Shown in pieces: positions 53,401 through 57,724 of a stretch of DNA of 64,000 nt. The stretch is taken from NCBI GenBank assembly GCA_034509425.1, contig JAVTVJ010001792.1:124001-188000 (forward strand). The letters are read 5' to 3'. The translations under genes and the position numbers were made by a program. This DNA is from Eopsaltria australis. Its lineage: Eukaryota > Chordata > Aves > Passeriformes > Petroicidae. Within the stretch, counting starts at the first letter, position 1. Each line of letters begins with the position of its first letter. The notes under the pieces were generated by a model. The model was not told the DNA's origin. It saw only the letters and a program-made list of their open reading frames with translations, and ran no database searches.

Positions 53401-56213
53401 TCTCTTCCCTCCTCTCTTCCCTCTAGAATGTAAGAGGGAGCTGCATTTCAGTGAGATCTAATTTTTCAGTGTAATGTTAACATGACTTTCATGGTTTAAA
53501 TTAAACACCCATTCTCCATTATCTCACTGACTAAAATTTGAAGTCTCATTTCTTGGCAGATAGTGTTTAAAGGAGGTGTATTTTTCAACAGAAGATTCAC
53601 TTTGGACATGACCTTGTGTCCTCCATTAATTCTATGATTTCCAAACATTAAGTATTTTGATGAGCTGTCATTTCTTAATTTGGTTTAGTTACATATCTTT
53701 ACTGCAAATCAGAATTTCTTGTATCTCCTGTTTTCATGCTTATTCACTGTGGTGCTGGTCAACTAACATTTCACCTTTTCTTCCCTCCTTGCTACATTAA
53801 AATGGAGCAGTAAACCTGACAGGTGAGAAGTGAAAAATAATCACTCTTCATTTAATACAGAAAAGGAGAAAAAAGAGAAAAAAGAAGTCATCATGATAAT
53901 GATCTAAGACAAAGCATCTGTCAGTCTTAAGTGAATGTAGGCAGTAATCTATCAAAATGAGGGCAACTGCAAGACTTGCTATTTACAGCACTGAAAAGTA
54001 ATGTAATACAAGCAGCAAAATTTCACTGGGATTTTTTGTGTCTCCATGGGGTAGATTTTCAAGAGATAGCAGAGCTCTGCAATGCTCATATGGTTTTGTT
54101 TGTGTTTTAGTGAAGTGCAAGCAATGGATGGACACAATAACCAAAGTTCTTGAAGGAATACATGGTTGTAGTTGAAGCATTAGCTGCTCTGAATTTTCAT
54201 AATGCTCCATACACATAAACCTAAGGCTGACTTACAGTTCTACAAGTGAAAATGATGCAGTGATATCATTTGTCCTTTGCAGAATTTTTCCCCCTCCTAT
54301 CTCAAAATCATTGCATTATCTGGAAGAATTGTGATGTCTGCTATAGGCTGGAGTGATTAAAAAAAAAACAGAATACTTCTCCAATTAATAATACATAATA
54401 AACTGTTCTGTTATTCTATAAGTATTCAAAGCATTCAGATACATGATTATAAGAGGTTTTAGTGGTTTTATTAGATTAATATGAAATTGTAGCCTGGTAG
54501 GAGCTTTCAAGTGGAAAAATGTTAAATGAAACTTGTCCCTGGATAGTTCCAGTAATTTAAGGAGTCTTAAGACTCCTAGACATAAAAAGAAGGAAGTACA
54601 GGTTAAAAGACTTTGAAAGCTACATCACACATCTTTAGTAAGAAGAAAGAGCACTAGGGCATTGTGCTACTGGGGTAGGAGTTTGGAATAGTCAAAATCA
54701 AAAGAAAGGAATCTCAAATGAGTTTATCCATACTAATTTTGTTTTAAAGGACTAAAAACAGAATAATCAGATTTAAATTTTTGGTTGCTTCATTAAAGAG
54801 AAGTTAATACATATATTAAGGTATTTGCTGGAGAACAGATGAAGTGTTTTTACAGTAAAACATTTTTACTTTTTTCAGTAAAACTGTAGGACTAGTGACT
54901 TCCAAAAAATGTGCGCAATGGTCTTGCTGATTGACTTTTTTTGCGTAACTTGAAATCTCACTGTATGTCACCTAGTCTTCATTATTTCAAGAGCAGCAAG
55001 AAATTGACTCAATTAATAACAGATTTAGCATTGCCACATTGTGAGTCAATTAGAAAAAATACAGTGTTATGTTAACATAAATGTTGGGCACCTGGAAAAC
55101 ATTCTGCTATCATTACCCTTAAAATAATCTCAGTTCTGTTTTCACAACAGAACTCTTCTTCTGTTTGCTTCTTCATTTTATATTACATAAAAAAATATCA
55201 GTCACATTGTGTTTTCATTCAGGACCTCACAGACAACTAGTAAAAAAAGATTCCACTGTCTGTGTAACAGTGCAGAGTGGTAGCTACTCTTCATGTAACT
55301 TGGTTCTCCACGTTTTACATCAGATAATGGTATATACAGATAATGGGAGTTGGTTTTAACAAAAATGTCAGTCAGAACACACATGGACTCTGCTTCTCTC
55401 TAGAGAAAGTGAAACGTAGACAACTTTCTCTTTTTTTCTCTTTCATTCTCTTTTTTTTTTTTTTTGTATTTTCCTTCCTATGCAGTGAAAGTCTTAATTT
55501 GATTAGAAATATTCTTACAGATCTAAACCTTGAATGTATGTAGATGTGATCAGACATATGAAGATTGCATAGTTCAGCTTTTACAGGGATGAGAGGAAAC
55601 AGAGCAAATTCTTCCTTCCTGGAAAGTGAAAAGAGTAGATGTCTTCTGGAATAGGTGTCTTCTGTACTGTTCTTTCTCATTAAAATACCTAAAATATGCA
55701 AGTTATTTTTTTATAACAATGCAGAGCTCTGTGTCTAAAAGAATAAATATTTAATGACAATAACTTGGGGTAGTCTAGCTCAAGACTTGGCTACTTTTTT
55801 ATAAAATATATTTATTTATATTTATGTCTGAATTTTTATAAGTTTAATGTTATAGTAGTAAAGTATTAGGATGACCAGAAGGATGTTCTGGGAGATCACT
55901 TTAGGGCAGAATGCAGCTATTTTCTCTCTGACCATTTCACCACTGCAAATTGTAGGTACCCTACCCACCATTTGCACTGGATCAAATATTTTTTCAGAAA
56001 TAAACATATTGCCTTCAGATTATAATCCTAAACACTCAGGCACCTTTGTCAAGCTAACATGTCTGTCTTCTGTTTATATGTATTCACCTTCTCCATGCAG
56101 GAAGAGGGCTGAATCTGATTCTAGAAAAAGCAGCATACCCAACAGCAAGGAGGTTCCCTCTCACCATCCCACAGATCCAGTGGAGCTGCGACGCCTTAAC
56201 TTTCAAACTCCAG
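1..56213 (+). CDS. PTPRD: PTPRD, receptor-type protein tyrosine phosphatase delta (partial gene, 21 exons in window)
   Basis: The joined exons encode a LAR-family receptor phosphatase ectodomain: end of Ig2, Ig3, eight fibronectin type III repeats, a basic proprotein-convertase site, one transmembrane helix and the juxtamembrane segment. The choice of PTPRD over PTPRS and PTPRF rests on paralogue-specific stretches such as [20 protein letters not shown] in FN6, [14 protein letters not shown] at the membrane and [13 protein letters not shown] after it. In the family this is a type I neuronal membrane protein. It acts mainly presynaptically, binding partners such as IL1RAPL1, IL1RAP, Slitrks and SALMs through its Ig domains, and carries two cytoplasmic phosphatase domains. 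The gene is open at both ends: the signal peptide, Ig1 and first half of Ig2 lie upstream and D1/D2 downstream. Every junction is AG/GT and phases agree throughout, with no stop or frameshift, so it appears intact. Pieces are listed separately as exons 1-21 (window numbering). Confidence 0.97.
99..1335 (+). other. PTPRD: Intron 1 (Ig2 exon to meA3)
   Basis: T-rich intron with a 16-A run near 664-679 and a CT-rich patch around 850-910. No other exon, gene or transposon is recognisable. Confidence 0.85.
1336..1344 (+). CDS. PTPRD: PTPRD mini-exon meA3 (encodes ESI)
   Basis: Nine bases, AATCTATTG, lie between TCTCCAG and GTAAGT. Joined to the phase-1 G of the preceding exon they read E-S-I plus a leftover G, so inclusion adds exactly three residues. 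This matches the ESI half of the known PTPRD meA insert (ESIGGTPIR) in Ig2. In the family, meA inclusion tunes the Ig1-Ig2 geometry and so the choice of postsynaptic partner. A TGC lies 33 nt upstream (1301-1303), and tandem GCATG motifs lie about 115 nt downstream. Confidence 0.93.
1400..1422 (+). repeat. (ATG)n microsatellite
   Basis: Seven ATG units, followed by AT-rich degenerate sequence to about 1450. It lies 55 nt downstream of mini-exon meA3. Confidence 0.9.
1452..1474 (+). promoter_or_regulatory. Inverted repeat carrying tandem GCATG (possible RBFOX site)
   Basis: Eleven-bp arms flank one base. On the sense strand it gives TGCATG then GCATG head to tail (1457-1467), the core motif bound by RBFOX proteins. 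It is 108-130 nt after the meA3 donor, in the downstream position where RBFOX usually promotes exon inclusion. The function is inferred. Confidence 0.45.
1669..1696. repeat. Perfect AT-rich palindrome, 28 bp
   Basis: TA repeats on both sides of a central AGATCT pair perfectly without a spacer. It can extrude as a cruciform or fold as an RNA hairpin. Confidence 0.9.
2078..2095 (+). CDS. PTPRD: PTPRD mini-exon meA6 (encodes GGTPIR)
   Basis: Eighteen bases lie between CACCCAG and GTAAGA. Read from the phase-1 G they give G-G-T-P-I-R and leave a G that joins the next exon. Together with the 9-nt exon this gives ESIGGTPIR; alone it gives the six-residue meA6 form known in PTPRD. The upstream tract contains TGCTTCTTCTTTC and a second TGC 20 nt before the exon. 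A near-perfect inverted repeat begins 87 nt after the donor. Confidence 0.93.
2182..2227. repeat. Near-perfect inverted repeat (TTTTG)n / (CAAAA)n
   Basis: A TTTGTTTTGTTTTG arm runs through the palindromic centre CCTTAAGG into a CAAAACAAAACAAA arm. There are 22 pairs with one 2-nt A bulge. It begins 87 nt after the meA6 donor. Confidence 0.88.
2444..2553 (+). repeat. (TTC)n polypyrimidine tract
   Basis: About 110 nt made almost wholly of T and C, with TTC and TTTTTC units. Both strands appear open for 64-86 codons only because of this composition. Confidence 0.95.
2815..2835 (+). repeat. Poly-T run, 21 nt
   Basis: An uninterrupted run of 21 T in intron 3. Confidence 0.9.
3827..3937 (+). CDS. 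PTPRD: PTPRD exon 4: Ig2 domain, C-terminal part
   Basis: The exon reads [20 protein letters not shown] and continues through [17 protein letters not shown], phase 1 to phase 1 (111 nt). It holds the second Ig2 cysteine in the Y-E-C-V motif and the final beta-strands. The acceptor is TTCATACAG and the donor GTAGGA. It can be joined from exon 1, meA3 or meA6 and goes on to meB or straight to Ig3, always in frame. Confidence 0.96.
3938..5297 (+). other. PTPRD: Intron 4 (Ig2 to meB)
   Basis: It holds a compound TACA/TA/GT microsatellite at 4714-4766, a TATA-rich patch near 4434-4461 and two GCATG motifs at 5050-5062. Otherwise nothing is recognised. Confidence 0.85.
4714..4766 (+). repeat. Compound TACA / TA / GT microsatellite
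   Basis: TACA units, then TA and TG steps, then nine GT units. Confidence 0.9.
5298..5309 (+). CDS. PTPRD: PTPRD mini-exon meB (encodes ELRE)
   Basis: Twelve bases, AGCTGCGAGAAG, lie between CATCCCTCAG and GTTGGT. With the preceding phase-1 G they read E-L-R-E and leave a G that completes Val of the Ig3 exon, giving [12 protein letters not shown] as in PTPRD. meB is the Ig2-Ig3 linker insert; in the family its inclusion is needed for, or strongly favours, binding to IL1RAPL1 and IL1RAP and weakens or changes other pairings. The donor GTTGGT departs from consensus, as suits regulated inclusion. Confidence 0.93.
5483..5515 (+). promoter_or_regulatory. Paired TGCATG motifs downstream of meB (possible RBFOX sites)
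   Basis: TGCATG occurs at 5483-5488 and 5510-5515, about 175-205 nt after the meB mini-exon. Two full hexamers within 33 nt are unlikely by chance locally. Function is inferred from position and known motif preference. Confidence 0.4.
6640..6738 (+). repeat. Compound CT / TA microsatellite
   Basis: A CT-rich block to 6667, then alternating TA with occasional TG to about 6738. Confidence 0.9.
6983..7060 (+). repeat. TA / GT-GC alternating purine-pyrimidine tract
   Basis: TATA blocks followed by a mostly alternating GT/GC stretch from about 7024 (GTGCGCCTGTGTGTG and on). Confidence 0.85.
7363..7632 (+). CDS. PTPRD: PTPRD exon 6: Ig3 domain
   Basis: The exon encodes all of Ig3, from [20 protein letters not shown] to IAQITVK (270 nt, phase 1 to 1). 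The disulphide cysteines are in NITC and NYTC, and both motifs are also N-glycosylation sequons (N-I-T, N-Y-T). The W of VKWMLG is the core Ig tryptophan. The acceptor follows a long T tract ending TTGTTCCAG; the donor is GTATAT. The GC-richer coding composition stands out from the AT-rich flanks. An in-frame read-through past the donor makes a longer open frame, but the spliced junction to ALPKPPG is clear. Confidence 0.97.
7633..8359 (+). other. PTPRD: Intron 6 (Ig3 to FN1)
   Basis: AT-rich intron of 727 nt with nothing recognised in it. Confidence 0.85.
8360..8941 (+). CDS. PTPRD: PTPRD exon 7: fibronectin type III repeats 1 and 2
   Basis: A single 582-nt exon holds two complete FN3 domains, phase 1 to 1. 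FN1 starts at [13 protein letters not shown] and ends near TRTSEQ. FN2 starts at [10 protein letters not shown] and ends at VITQTG. Each has the diagnostic Trp ([17 protein letters not shown]) and the Tyr and hydrophobic pattern of the fold ([19 protein letters not shown]). The acceptor is TATATTTAG and the donor GTAAGC. Minus-strand open frames inside this exon are shadows. Confidence 0.97.
12577..12895 (-). mobile_element. CR1 LINE fragment, 3' region
   Basis: The + strand reads the reverse complement of a CR1 3' end: GGGCTGAAAGGGACCTCTGT, ATCATCCAGTCCAGCTCC, then CACAACCTCCCTGGGCAGCC and TGTTCCAGTGCTCTGCCACC. The 5' part is missing, as usual for 5'-truncated LINE copies. It is diverged from the consensus I recall but aligns throughout. 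CR1 is the dominant retrotransposon of birds. Confidence 0.85.
14911..15255 (-). mobile_element. CR1 LINE fragment, 3' region
   Basis: It starts ATAGCATCACAGGACAATTC, a diverged reverse-complement CR1 tail, and continues with CTGCCCAGAGCAGG, GTTTCAACTTGTGCC and GAAGAGCCTGGCTGCATCTC, all typical of the minus-oriented CR1 3' region. Internal segments are missing or altered. Confidence 0.75.
16757..16890 (+). CDS. PTPRD: PTPRD exon 8: FN3, first half
   Basis: The exon begins by completing Val and reads [20 protein letters not shown], then [20 protein letters not shown] and EHGEE (134 nt, phase 1 to 0). It is the A-C' half of the third FN3 repeat with the core Trp. The acceptor is TTCTTTAG and the donor a consensus GTAAGT. 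It follows a 7.8-kb intron. Confidence 0.96.
16891..18140 (+). other. PTPRD: Intron 8 (within FN3)
   Basis: No repeat or gene is recognised; AT-rich unique sequence. Confidence 0.85.
18141..18285 (+). CDS. PTPRD: PTPRD exon 9: FN3, second half
   Basis: The exon reads [20 protein letters not shown], then [20 protein letters not shown] and ISARTMQS (145 nt, phase 0 to 1). It completes FN3. The phase-1 end (last base A) accepts either the FN4 exon (A+AG = Lys, KPSAPP) or, if FN4-FN7 are skipped, the FN8 exon (A+TG = Met, MFAKNF). Both read cleanly, so this is the branch point between long and short isoforms. The donor is GTAGGT. Confidence 0.96.
18286..21608 (+). other. PTPRD: Intron 9 (FN3 to FN4)
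   Basis: AT-rich unique sequence with a pyrimidine-rich last 130 nt before the FN4 acceptor. No transposon is recognised. Its 5' end is the donor that would be used when FN4-FN7 are skipped. Confidence 0.85.
21609..21914 (+). CDS. PTPRD: PTPRD exon 10: FN4
   Basis: One exon holds a complete FN3-type domain, starting [20 protein letters not shown] and ending [11 protein letters not shown] (306 nt, phase 1 to 1). The core Trp is in [10 protein letters not shown], and [20 protein letters not shown] carries the E-F strand pattern. It follows a dense pyrimidine tract and an acceptor TGAAATTAG; the donor is GTATGT. It is symmetric, so it can be skipped without a frameshift. Confidence 0.96.
21915..22915 (+). 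other. PTPRD: Intron 10 (FN4 to FN5)
   Basis: Strongly T-rich on the + strand, notably 22260-22420 with several runs of 8-13 T. No gene or transposon is seen. Confidence 0.85.
22916..23109 (+). CDS. PTPRD: PTPRD exon 11: FN5, first part
   Basis: The exon reads [20 protein letters not shown], then [20 protein letters not shown], ending MLADAQ (194 nt, phase 1 to 0). The N-S-T sequon is a possible N-glycan site. [20 protein letters not shown] is a very conserved stretch in the LAR family. The acceptor is GTTGTTCCAG and the donor GTAATT. It joins either the 27-nt mini-exon or directly position 27176. Confidence 0.96.
23110..25002 (+). other. PTPRD: Intron 11 (FN5 to 27-nt mini-exon)
   Basis: No transposon is recognised. 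There is a short purine patch near 24230-24275. Open frames of 83-119 codons here have no recognisable domains and are probably chance. Confidence 0.8.
25003..25029 (+). CDS. PTPRD: PTPRD 27-nt mini-exon in FN5 (encodes WEYDDTTEH)
   Basis: The 27 bases lie between GTAAATTAG and GTAAGT, phase 0 to 0, and encode W-E-Y-D-D-T-T-E-H. The same position in FN5 carries a nine-residue alternative insert in the paralogue LAR (LASE-c), and PTPRD proteins show an almost identical peptide. Skipping joins ADAQ to EMIISG in frame. Nothing resembling a TGC element is seen in the 40 nt before it, unlike the other four mini-exons. Confidence 0.92.
25030..27175 (+). other. PTPRD: Intron 12 (27-nt mini-exon to end of FN5)
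   Basis: It begins with about 250 nt of T/G-rich sequence and has a (TTTTG)n-like patch at 25711-25766. One GCATG lies at 25208-25212, about 180 nt after the mini-exon. Otherwise nothing. Confidence 0.8.
25711..25766 (+). repeat. (TTTTG)n-like low-complexity tract
   Basis: TTTTG, TTTGG and T-run units in intron 12. Confidence 0.8.
27176..27293 (+). CDS. PTPRD: PTPRD exon 13: FN5, last part
   Basis: The exon reads [20 protein letters not shown], then [18 protein letters not shown] and the first base of Ala (118 nt, phase 0 to 1). It supplies the E-G strands of FN5 with the LxPxTxY signature. The acceptor is TTTCATCTTAG and the donor GTAATA. Confidence 0.96.
27294..32133 (+). other. PTPRD: Intron 13 (FN5 to FN6)
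   Basis: A 4.8-kb AT-rich intron. The only clear repeat is a 28-T run at 31761-31788. A short tandem duplication of AGAACTAGTC lies near 30533-30553. No gene is seen. Confidence 0.8.
31761..31788 (+). repeat. Poly-T run, 28 nt
   Basis: The longest homopolymer in the window; no adjoining retrotransposon is recognised. Confidence 0.95.
32134..32721 (+). CDS. PTPRD: PTPRD exon 14: FN6 and FN7
   Basis: A 588-nt exon holds two whole FN3 domains, phase 1 to 1, the same arrangement as the FN1-FN2 exon. FN6 runs from [20 protein letters not shown] to [10 protein letters not shown]7 from [14 protein letters not shown] to FRTLPLDQ. Core Trp residues are in IQWHPPVE and LTWQMPLL. The FN7 stretch after LYRDIN ([11 protein letters not shown]) is a variable loop in the family. 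The acceptor is GTGCTACAG and the donor GTAGGA. Confidence 0.97.
32722..33155 (+). other. PTPRD: Intron 14 (FN7 to FN8)
   Basis: The shortest intron here (434 nt). It ends in a T-tract and the tandem CAGCAG acceptor. Nothing else is seen. Confidence 0.85.
33156..33253 (+). CDS. PTPRD: PTPRD exon 15: FN8, first part (tandem CAGCAG acceptor)
   Basis: The exon reads [20 protein letters not shown], then [13 protein letters not shown] (98 nt, phase 1 to 0). The acceptor region is TTTTTTTCCAGCAG: using the second AG gives the family sequence DQVFAK, while using the first (exon from 33153) would insert one Ala, DQAVFAK. The donor is GTAAGT. Joined to exon 9 instead of exon 14, it starts with Met (QSMFAKNF), the form expected when FN4-FN7 are skipped. 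Confidence 0.95.
33254..34147 (+). other. PTPRD: Intron 15 (within FN8)
   Basis: An 894-nt AT-rich intron with nothing recognised. Confidence 0.85.
34148..34401 (+). CDS. PTPRD: PTPRD exon 16: FN8 end and start of membrane-proximal ectodomain
   Basis: The exon reads [20 protein letters not shown], then [20 protein letters not shown] and on to [11 protein letters not shown] (254 nt, phase 0 to 2). The first half closes FN8. The rest, from [13 protein letters not shown], begins the membrane-proximal region that carries the cleavage site two exons later. The acceptor is TAACTTAG and the donor GTGAGT. Confidence 0.95.
34402..38944 (+). other. PTPRD: Intron 16
   Basis: A CR1 fragment in + orientation lies at about 34660-35105. 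The remaining 3.8 kb is AT-rich unique sequence with a short C/T-rich patch near 36860-36890. Confidence 0.8.
34660..35105 (+). mobile_element. CR1 LINE fragment, 3' region
   Basis: It reads in the sense direction: CCAATGGAGGGCAACAAAGT, GCTTGGAGAAAAGAAGGCTG, GGCAATGCCTCAGAGCTGCA and ending GTCAGTTCCAACTAGAACT. This covers the end of the reverse transcriptase frame and the 3' UTR. The frame is broken. The upstream limit is uncertain by about 100 nt. Confidence 0.8.
38945..39035 (+). CDS. PTPRD: PTPRD exon 17: membrane-proximal ectodomain
   Basis: The exon reads (K)[20 protein letters not shown], then [10 protein letters not shown] (91 nt, phase 2 to 0). The first base completes Lys from the previous exon. 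It resembles the start of another FN3-like fold, the membrane-proximal domain of LAR-family receptors, and precedes the processing site. The acceptor is TTTACAG and the donor GTACTG, a weaker site. Confidence 0.95.
41135..41182 (+). repeat. A/C-rich low-complexity tract
   Basis: Alternating C and A blocks with almost no G or T. Confidence 0.85.
43235..43659 (+). mobile_element. CR1 LINE fragment with intact 3' tail
   Basis: Sense CR1: GAAGATGGTGAAGGGCCTTG, GAGGAGAGACCTCATTGCAG, CCCAGGGAAGTGGCCACAGC, and the terminal repeats ATTCTGTG, ATTCCATG, ATTCCATG. A short remnant of the reverse transcriptase C-terminus is open at 43241-43432 ([20 protein letters not shown]). The preserved tail marks a complete 3' insertion end. 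Confidence 0.88.
44185..44342 (+). mobile_element. CR1 LINE fragment, 3' terminal 160 nt
   Basis: It reads GTGATTCAGTCACCATTCCT, GGAGGTATTTAAAAAGATGT, GGGACATGGTTTAATGGTGG, ACTTGGCAGTGTTAGATTAA and ends GATTTTATGATTCTATTCTG. It appears less diverged than its neighbour and belongs to a subfamily with the GGGACATGGTTTAGTGGTGG signature. A GATA microsatellite starts 15 nt after it. Confidence 0.88.
44357..44440 (+). repeat. (GATA)n microsatellite
   Basis: About 20 GATA units in + orientation, interrupted once by GAGA near 44384, with a degenerate GATA/GAGA tail to about 44460. It follows directly on a CR1 3' end, a common origin for bird microsatellites. Confidence 0.95.
44842..45051 (+). CDS. 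PTPRD: PTPRD exon 18: furin-type cleavage site region
   Basis: The exon reads [20 protein letters not shown] and ends LAVMEHSES (210 nt, phase 0 to 0). R-K-R-R followed by S is a good proprotein-convertase motif. LAR-family receptors are cut here into an extracellular E subunit and a membrane P subunit that stay non-covalently associated. The rest, [20 protein letters not shown] and [11 protein letters not shown], finishes the membrane-proximal fold. The acceptor is CTTTCTAAAG after a CT-rich tract; the donor is a consensus GTAAGT. Confidence 0.96.
45052..48315 (+). other. PTPRD: Intron 18
   Basis: A worn CR1-like remnant lies at about 46635-46800. Directly after it is a 151-codon minus-strand open frame (46853-47308) of unknown meaning. 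Otherwise AT-rich unique sequence. Confidence 0.75.
46635..46800 (+). mobile_element. Possible ancient CR1-like remnant
   Basis: GTTTAACTTAGTAAAATGGG, GAGCTATGATTAAAATCTAT and AAATACGTTAAGGATGTAAT resemble the TATAAATACATNAGG region near the end of the reverse transcriptase frame in older amniote CR1 elements. Similarity is weak and limits are approximate. Confidence 0.45.
48316..48476 (+). CDS. PTPRD: PTPRD exon 19: transmembrane segment
   Basis: The exon reads [20 protein letters not shown], then PITDEEEG, and then the membrane helix, about 25 residues from GLIWVVG to AILLY (48398-48471), followed by K and a split Arg (161 nt, phase 0 to 2). The acidic DEEEG before and the basic KR after the helix give the type I orientation. 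The small-residue and Val/Ile content is typical of LAR-family helices. The acceptor is TTTCTATAG and the donor GTAGGT. Confidence 0.97.
51190..51510 (-). mobile_element. Diverged CR1 LINE fragment
   Basis: The + strand shows a worn reverse-complement CR1 layout: TCACAGATTCACAGACTCTA, then TTTGCTCAGAGGGATATCCAGG, TTGTTTCCATATTCAGCTATCC and TCACAGTAAAAATTCTTTTT. The order matches the CR1 3' UTR but identity is low. Confidence 0.6.
52200..52785 (-). mobile_element. CR1 LINE fragment, 3' UTR and end of reverse transcriptase
   Basis: It reads GCATCATAGATTAGTTTGGG, TCATCTAGTCCAACCCCCTG, GTACTGGAAGGCTGTAATAA, GGTCTCCCAAAGCCTTCTCT and CCCCAGGTGGGGTCTCACCA, a long continuous match to the minus strand of CR1. 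The protein remnant is listed separately. It is 5'-truncated in the reverse transcriptase frame. Confidence 0.9.
52518..52706 (-). pseudogene. CR1 reverse transcriptase C-terminal remnant
   Basis: The minus-strand frame reads [20 protein letters not shown] then [15 protein letters not shown], the conserved end of the CR1 ORF2 protein (family pattern: LE-x-VQRRATK ... [15 protein letters not shown]). It is a fragment inside the CR1 copy at 52200-52785, without the catalytic region, and cannot be functional. Confidence 0.8.
53811..53822 (+). CDS. PTPRD: PTPRD juxtamembrane mini-exon (SKPD insert)
   Basis: Twelve bases, TAAACCTGACAG, lie between AATGGAGCAG and GTGAGA. Read from the phase-2 AG of the transmembrane exon they give S-K-P-D and leave AG, which completes Arg with the next exon, so YKRKRAES becomes YKSKPDRKRAES. 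The paralogue PTPRS carries a similar NKPDSKR here, and PTPRD isoforms with this insert are known. It changes the charge spacing just inside the membrane. It sits alone in a 7.6-kb interval. A TGC lies 19 nt upstream. Confidence 0.88.
53823..56100 (+). other. PTPRD: Intron 20
   Basis: AT-rich intron with a 9-bp inverted repeat (55132-55154) and a T-run near 55451-55465. No transposon or gene is recognised. Confidence 0.8.
56101..56213 (+). CDS. PTPRD: PTPRD exon 21: cytoplasmic juxtamembrane segment
   Basis: The exon reads (R)[20 protein letters not shown], then [17 protein letters not shown] and one base of Gly (113 nt, phase 2 to 1). It is basic and Ser-rich near the membrane and ends in the conserved [13 protein letters not shown] that leads into the first phosphatase domain. 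The acceptor is CTCCATGCAG and the donor a consensus GTAAGA. The next expected exon, starting around the MASHPPIP region of the family, is not found in the remaining 7.8 kb, so it lies beyond the window. Confidence 0.96.
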
Positions 56214-57724
56214 GTAAGAGACAGTAACAGCTCACTGAGATCTGTGATCACAGGATGTTTATTGATGCTATTACAGAAAAGAAAGATTGATTGTTTGAAA
56301 ATATATGTTTCAATTGAGGATTGGGGGTGTGTTTTTTGGGTTTTGCTGCAAAGTATATTTCTTTGTTAGGTTTGGAAATAATTCTGTAATTTCTTTATTT
56401 AAAAGAAAAGTCTGCATGAAACAAAATTGAAATTTTGTAAAAAAGAGCCCAAAGACACATATGCTGTATGGGTGTGTTATATGTGCTAAAATTCCAACTT
56501 AAACCTAACAATGCTAGAAAATATTAGTGGGAAATGTACATCCCTCTGTTTATTAATGATGTTCTTATGGACACTTCTCTGTAAATAAGCTTCCCTTTTA
56601 TCTATTGCATTATCAGGTAATATATTAACATCATTGTGAGTTCCACTGGTTTGAAAATATACAATACAGAAGCGAAATACATAACTAGATAAATGATCTT
56701 GTCGTTGAAAATAAGGATATATGTTATGGTCAAGGAGGACATTAGTATGTCAGTAGTTCCGAGGTCGGAAGTAACAGTTTCTTAAATTATTTTCTTCATT
56801 AATCACTGTTTTCTTAAAGCTGTTTAATCTGATAGTCAAGAATCACCAGGAGAGAAATACTTAAAATGGTATTTTTACTAACTTTGTAGGAGACAACTTT
56901 TACTTAAATTGGCTTTGTTTTAACCAAAGTATATCCCAGTTGGCTTGTTTTTTACTGCAATATATTTGCATAGAGTCTGATGCTAATTGGGTGCTGAATC
57001 TTCGTGAGACTCATTTTTTTGTCAAACTTACTACAATAAGTAAAAGAGATAGTGTATTCAAGTTCATAAAAGCAGGAAATTAAGTGCTTGAGGTGCTGAG
57101 GATTAGCTGCTGAAGTTGACATGATAAATGCTACTAAAGAGTTAAGTGAACATGCAAATCTCATTCCTGATCTTCTGTGCAGTGACTGTATTGAGATTAT
57201 GTTGCCCCAGAAGGAGTGTATCTGCAGAGTAATGAATGTGGCTAGAGACCAACACTTCATGCACATGGCAGAAGTGGAAACGGAAGAGTCTGGAGGCTTG
57301 AGTTTTGCTCCAGCCTTGGTTTTTTAGTCTATTCCAATACACTGCTTCTTGCAGCAGGGGCAAATTAGGTGTGTTTTATAAGCACATCTTCTAAATTAAT
57401 TTCATCTTAGTGTGGGAATCTTGTTGACATGCTCTGGGACCCGTCTACCATAGGACCTTAAATACAGTAAATGCAAATAATTGAAAGTTTTTATTCAGTG
57501 TCCTTCTGAGGCTACAATTTCAGTGTAGGCTCATTGTTTCTGGGTAAAAGTTTTATCTTTTATTCAGCACACCCATAAAAGTTTTAAAGGGTTTTATAGC
57601 AAAAGAAATATACAAACAAATCTTGGAAACATGAGAAGAAAAAATATTGTCGTTAAAGTCCAGCTTATGCTTAAAACAAGTAATTGTTCGTATACAGTTA
57701 TATAATGAGTAGAGTGAATGGCTT

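Larger units (their letters stand above)
48477..53810 (+). other. PTPRD: Intron 19 (transmembrane exon to juxtamembrane mini-exon)
   Basis: A 5.3-kb intron with two minus-orientation CR1 fragments (about 51190-51510 and 52200-52785) and a 17-A run at 52833-52849. A CT-rich patch lies at 53330-53425. No gene is seen. Confidence 0.8.

Noticed and set aside
55132..55154. 9-bp inverted repeat AGTTCTGTT / AACAGAACT resembling a hormone response element
   Set aside because: The half-sites are in the wrong relative order and spacing for a steroid receptor element; it is just a short hairpin in an intron.
1..56213. Assignment to the paralogue PTPRS or PTPRF
   Set aside because: The FN6 start, the FN8 sequence, the juxtamembrane [11 protein letters not shown] and the split meA insert fit PTPRD; PTPRS has NKPDSKRKDSEP at the membrane and a different FN6.
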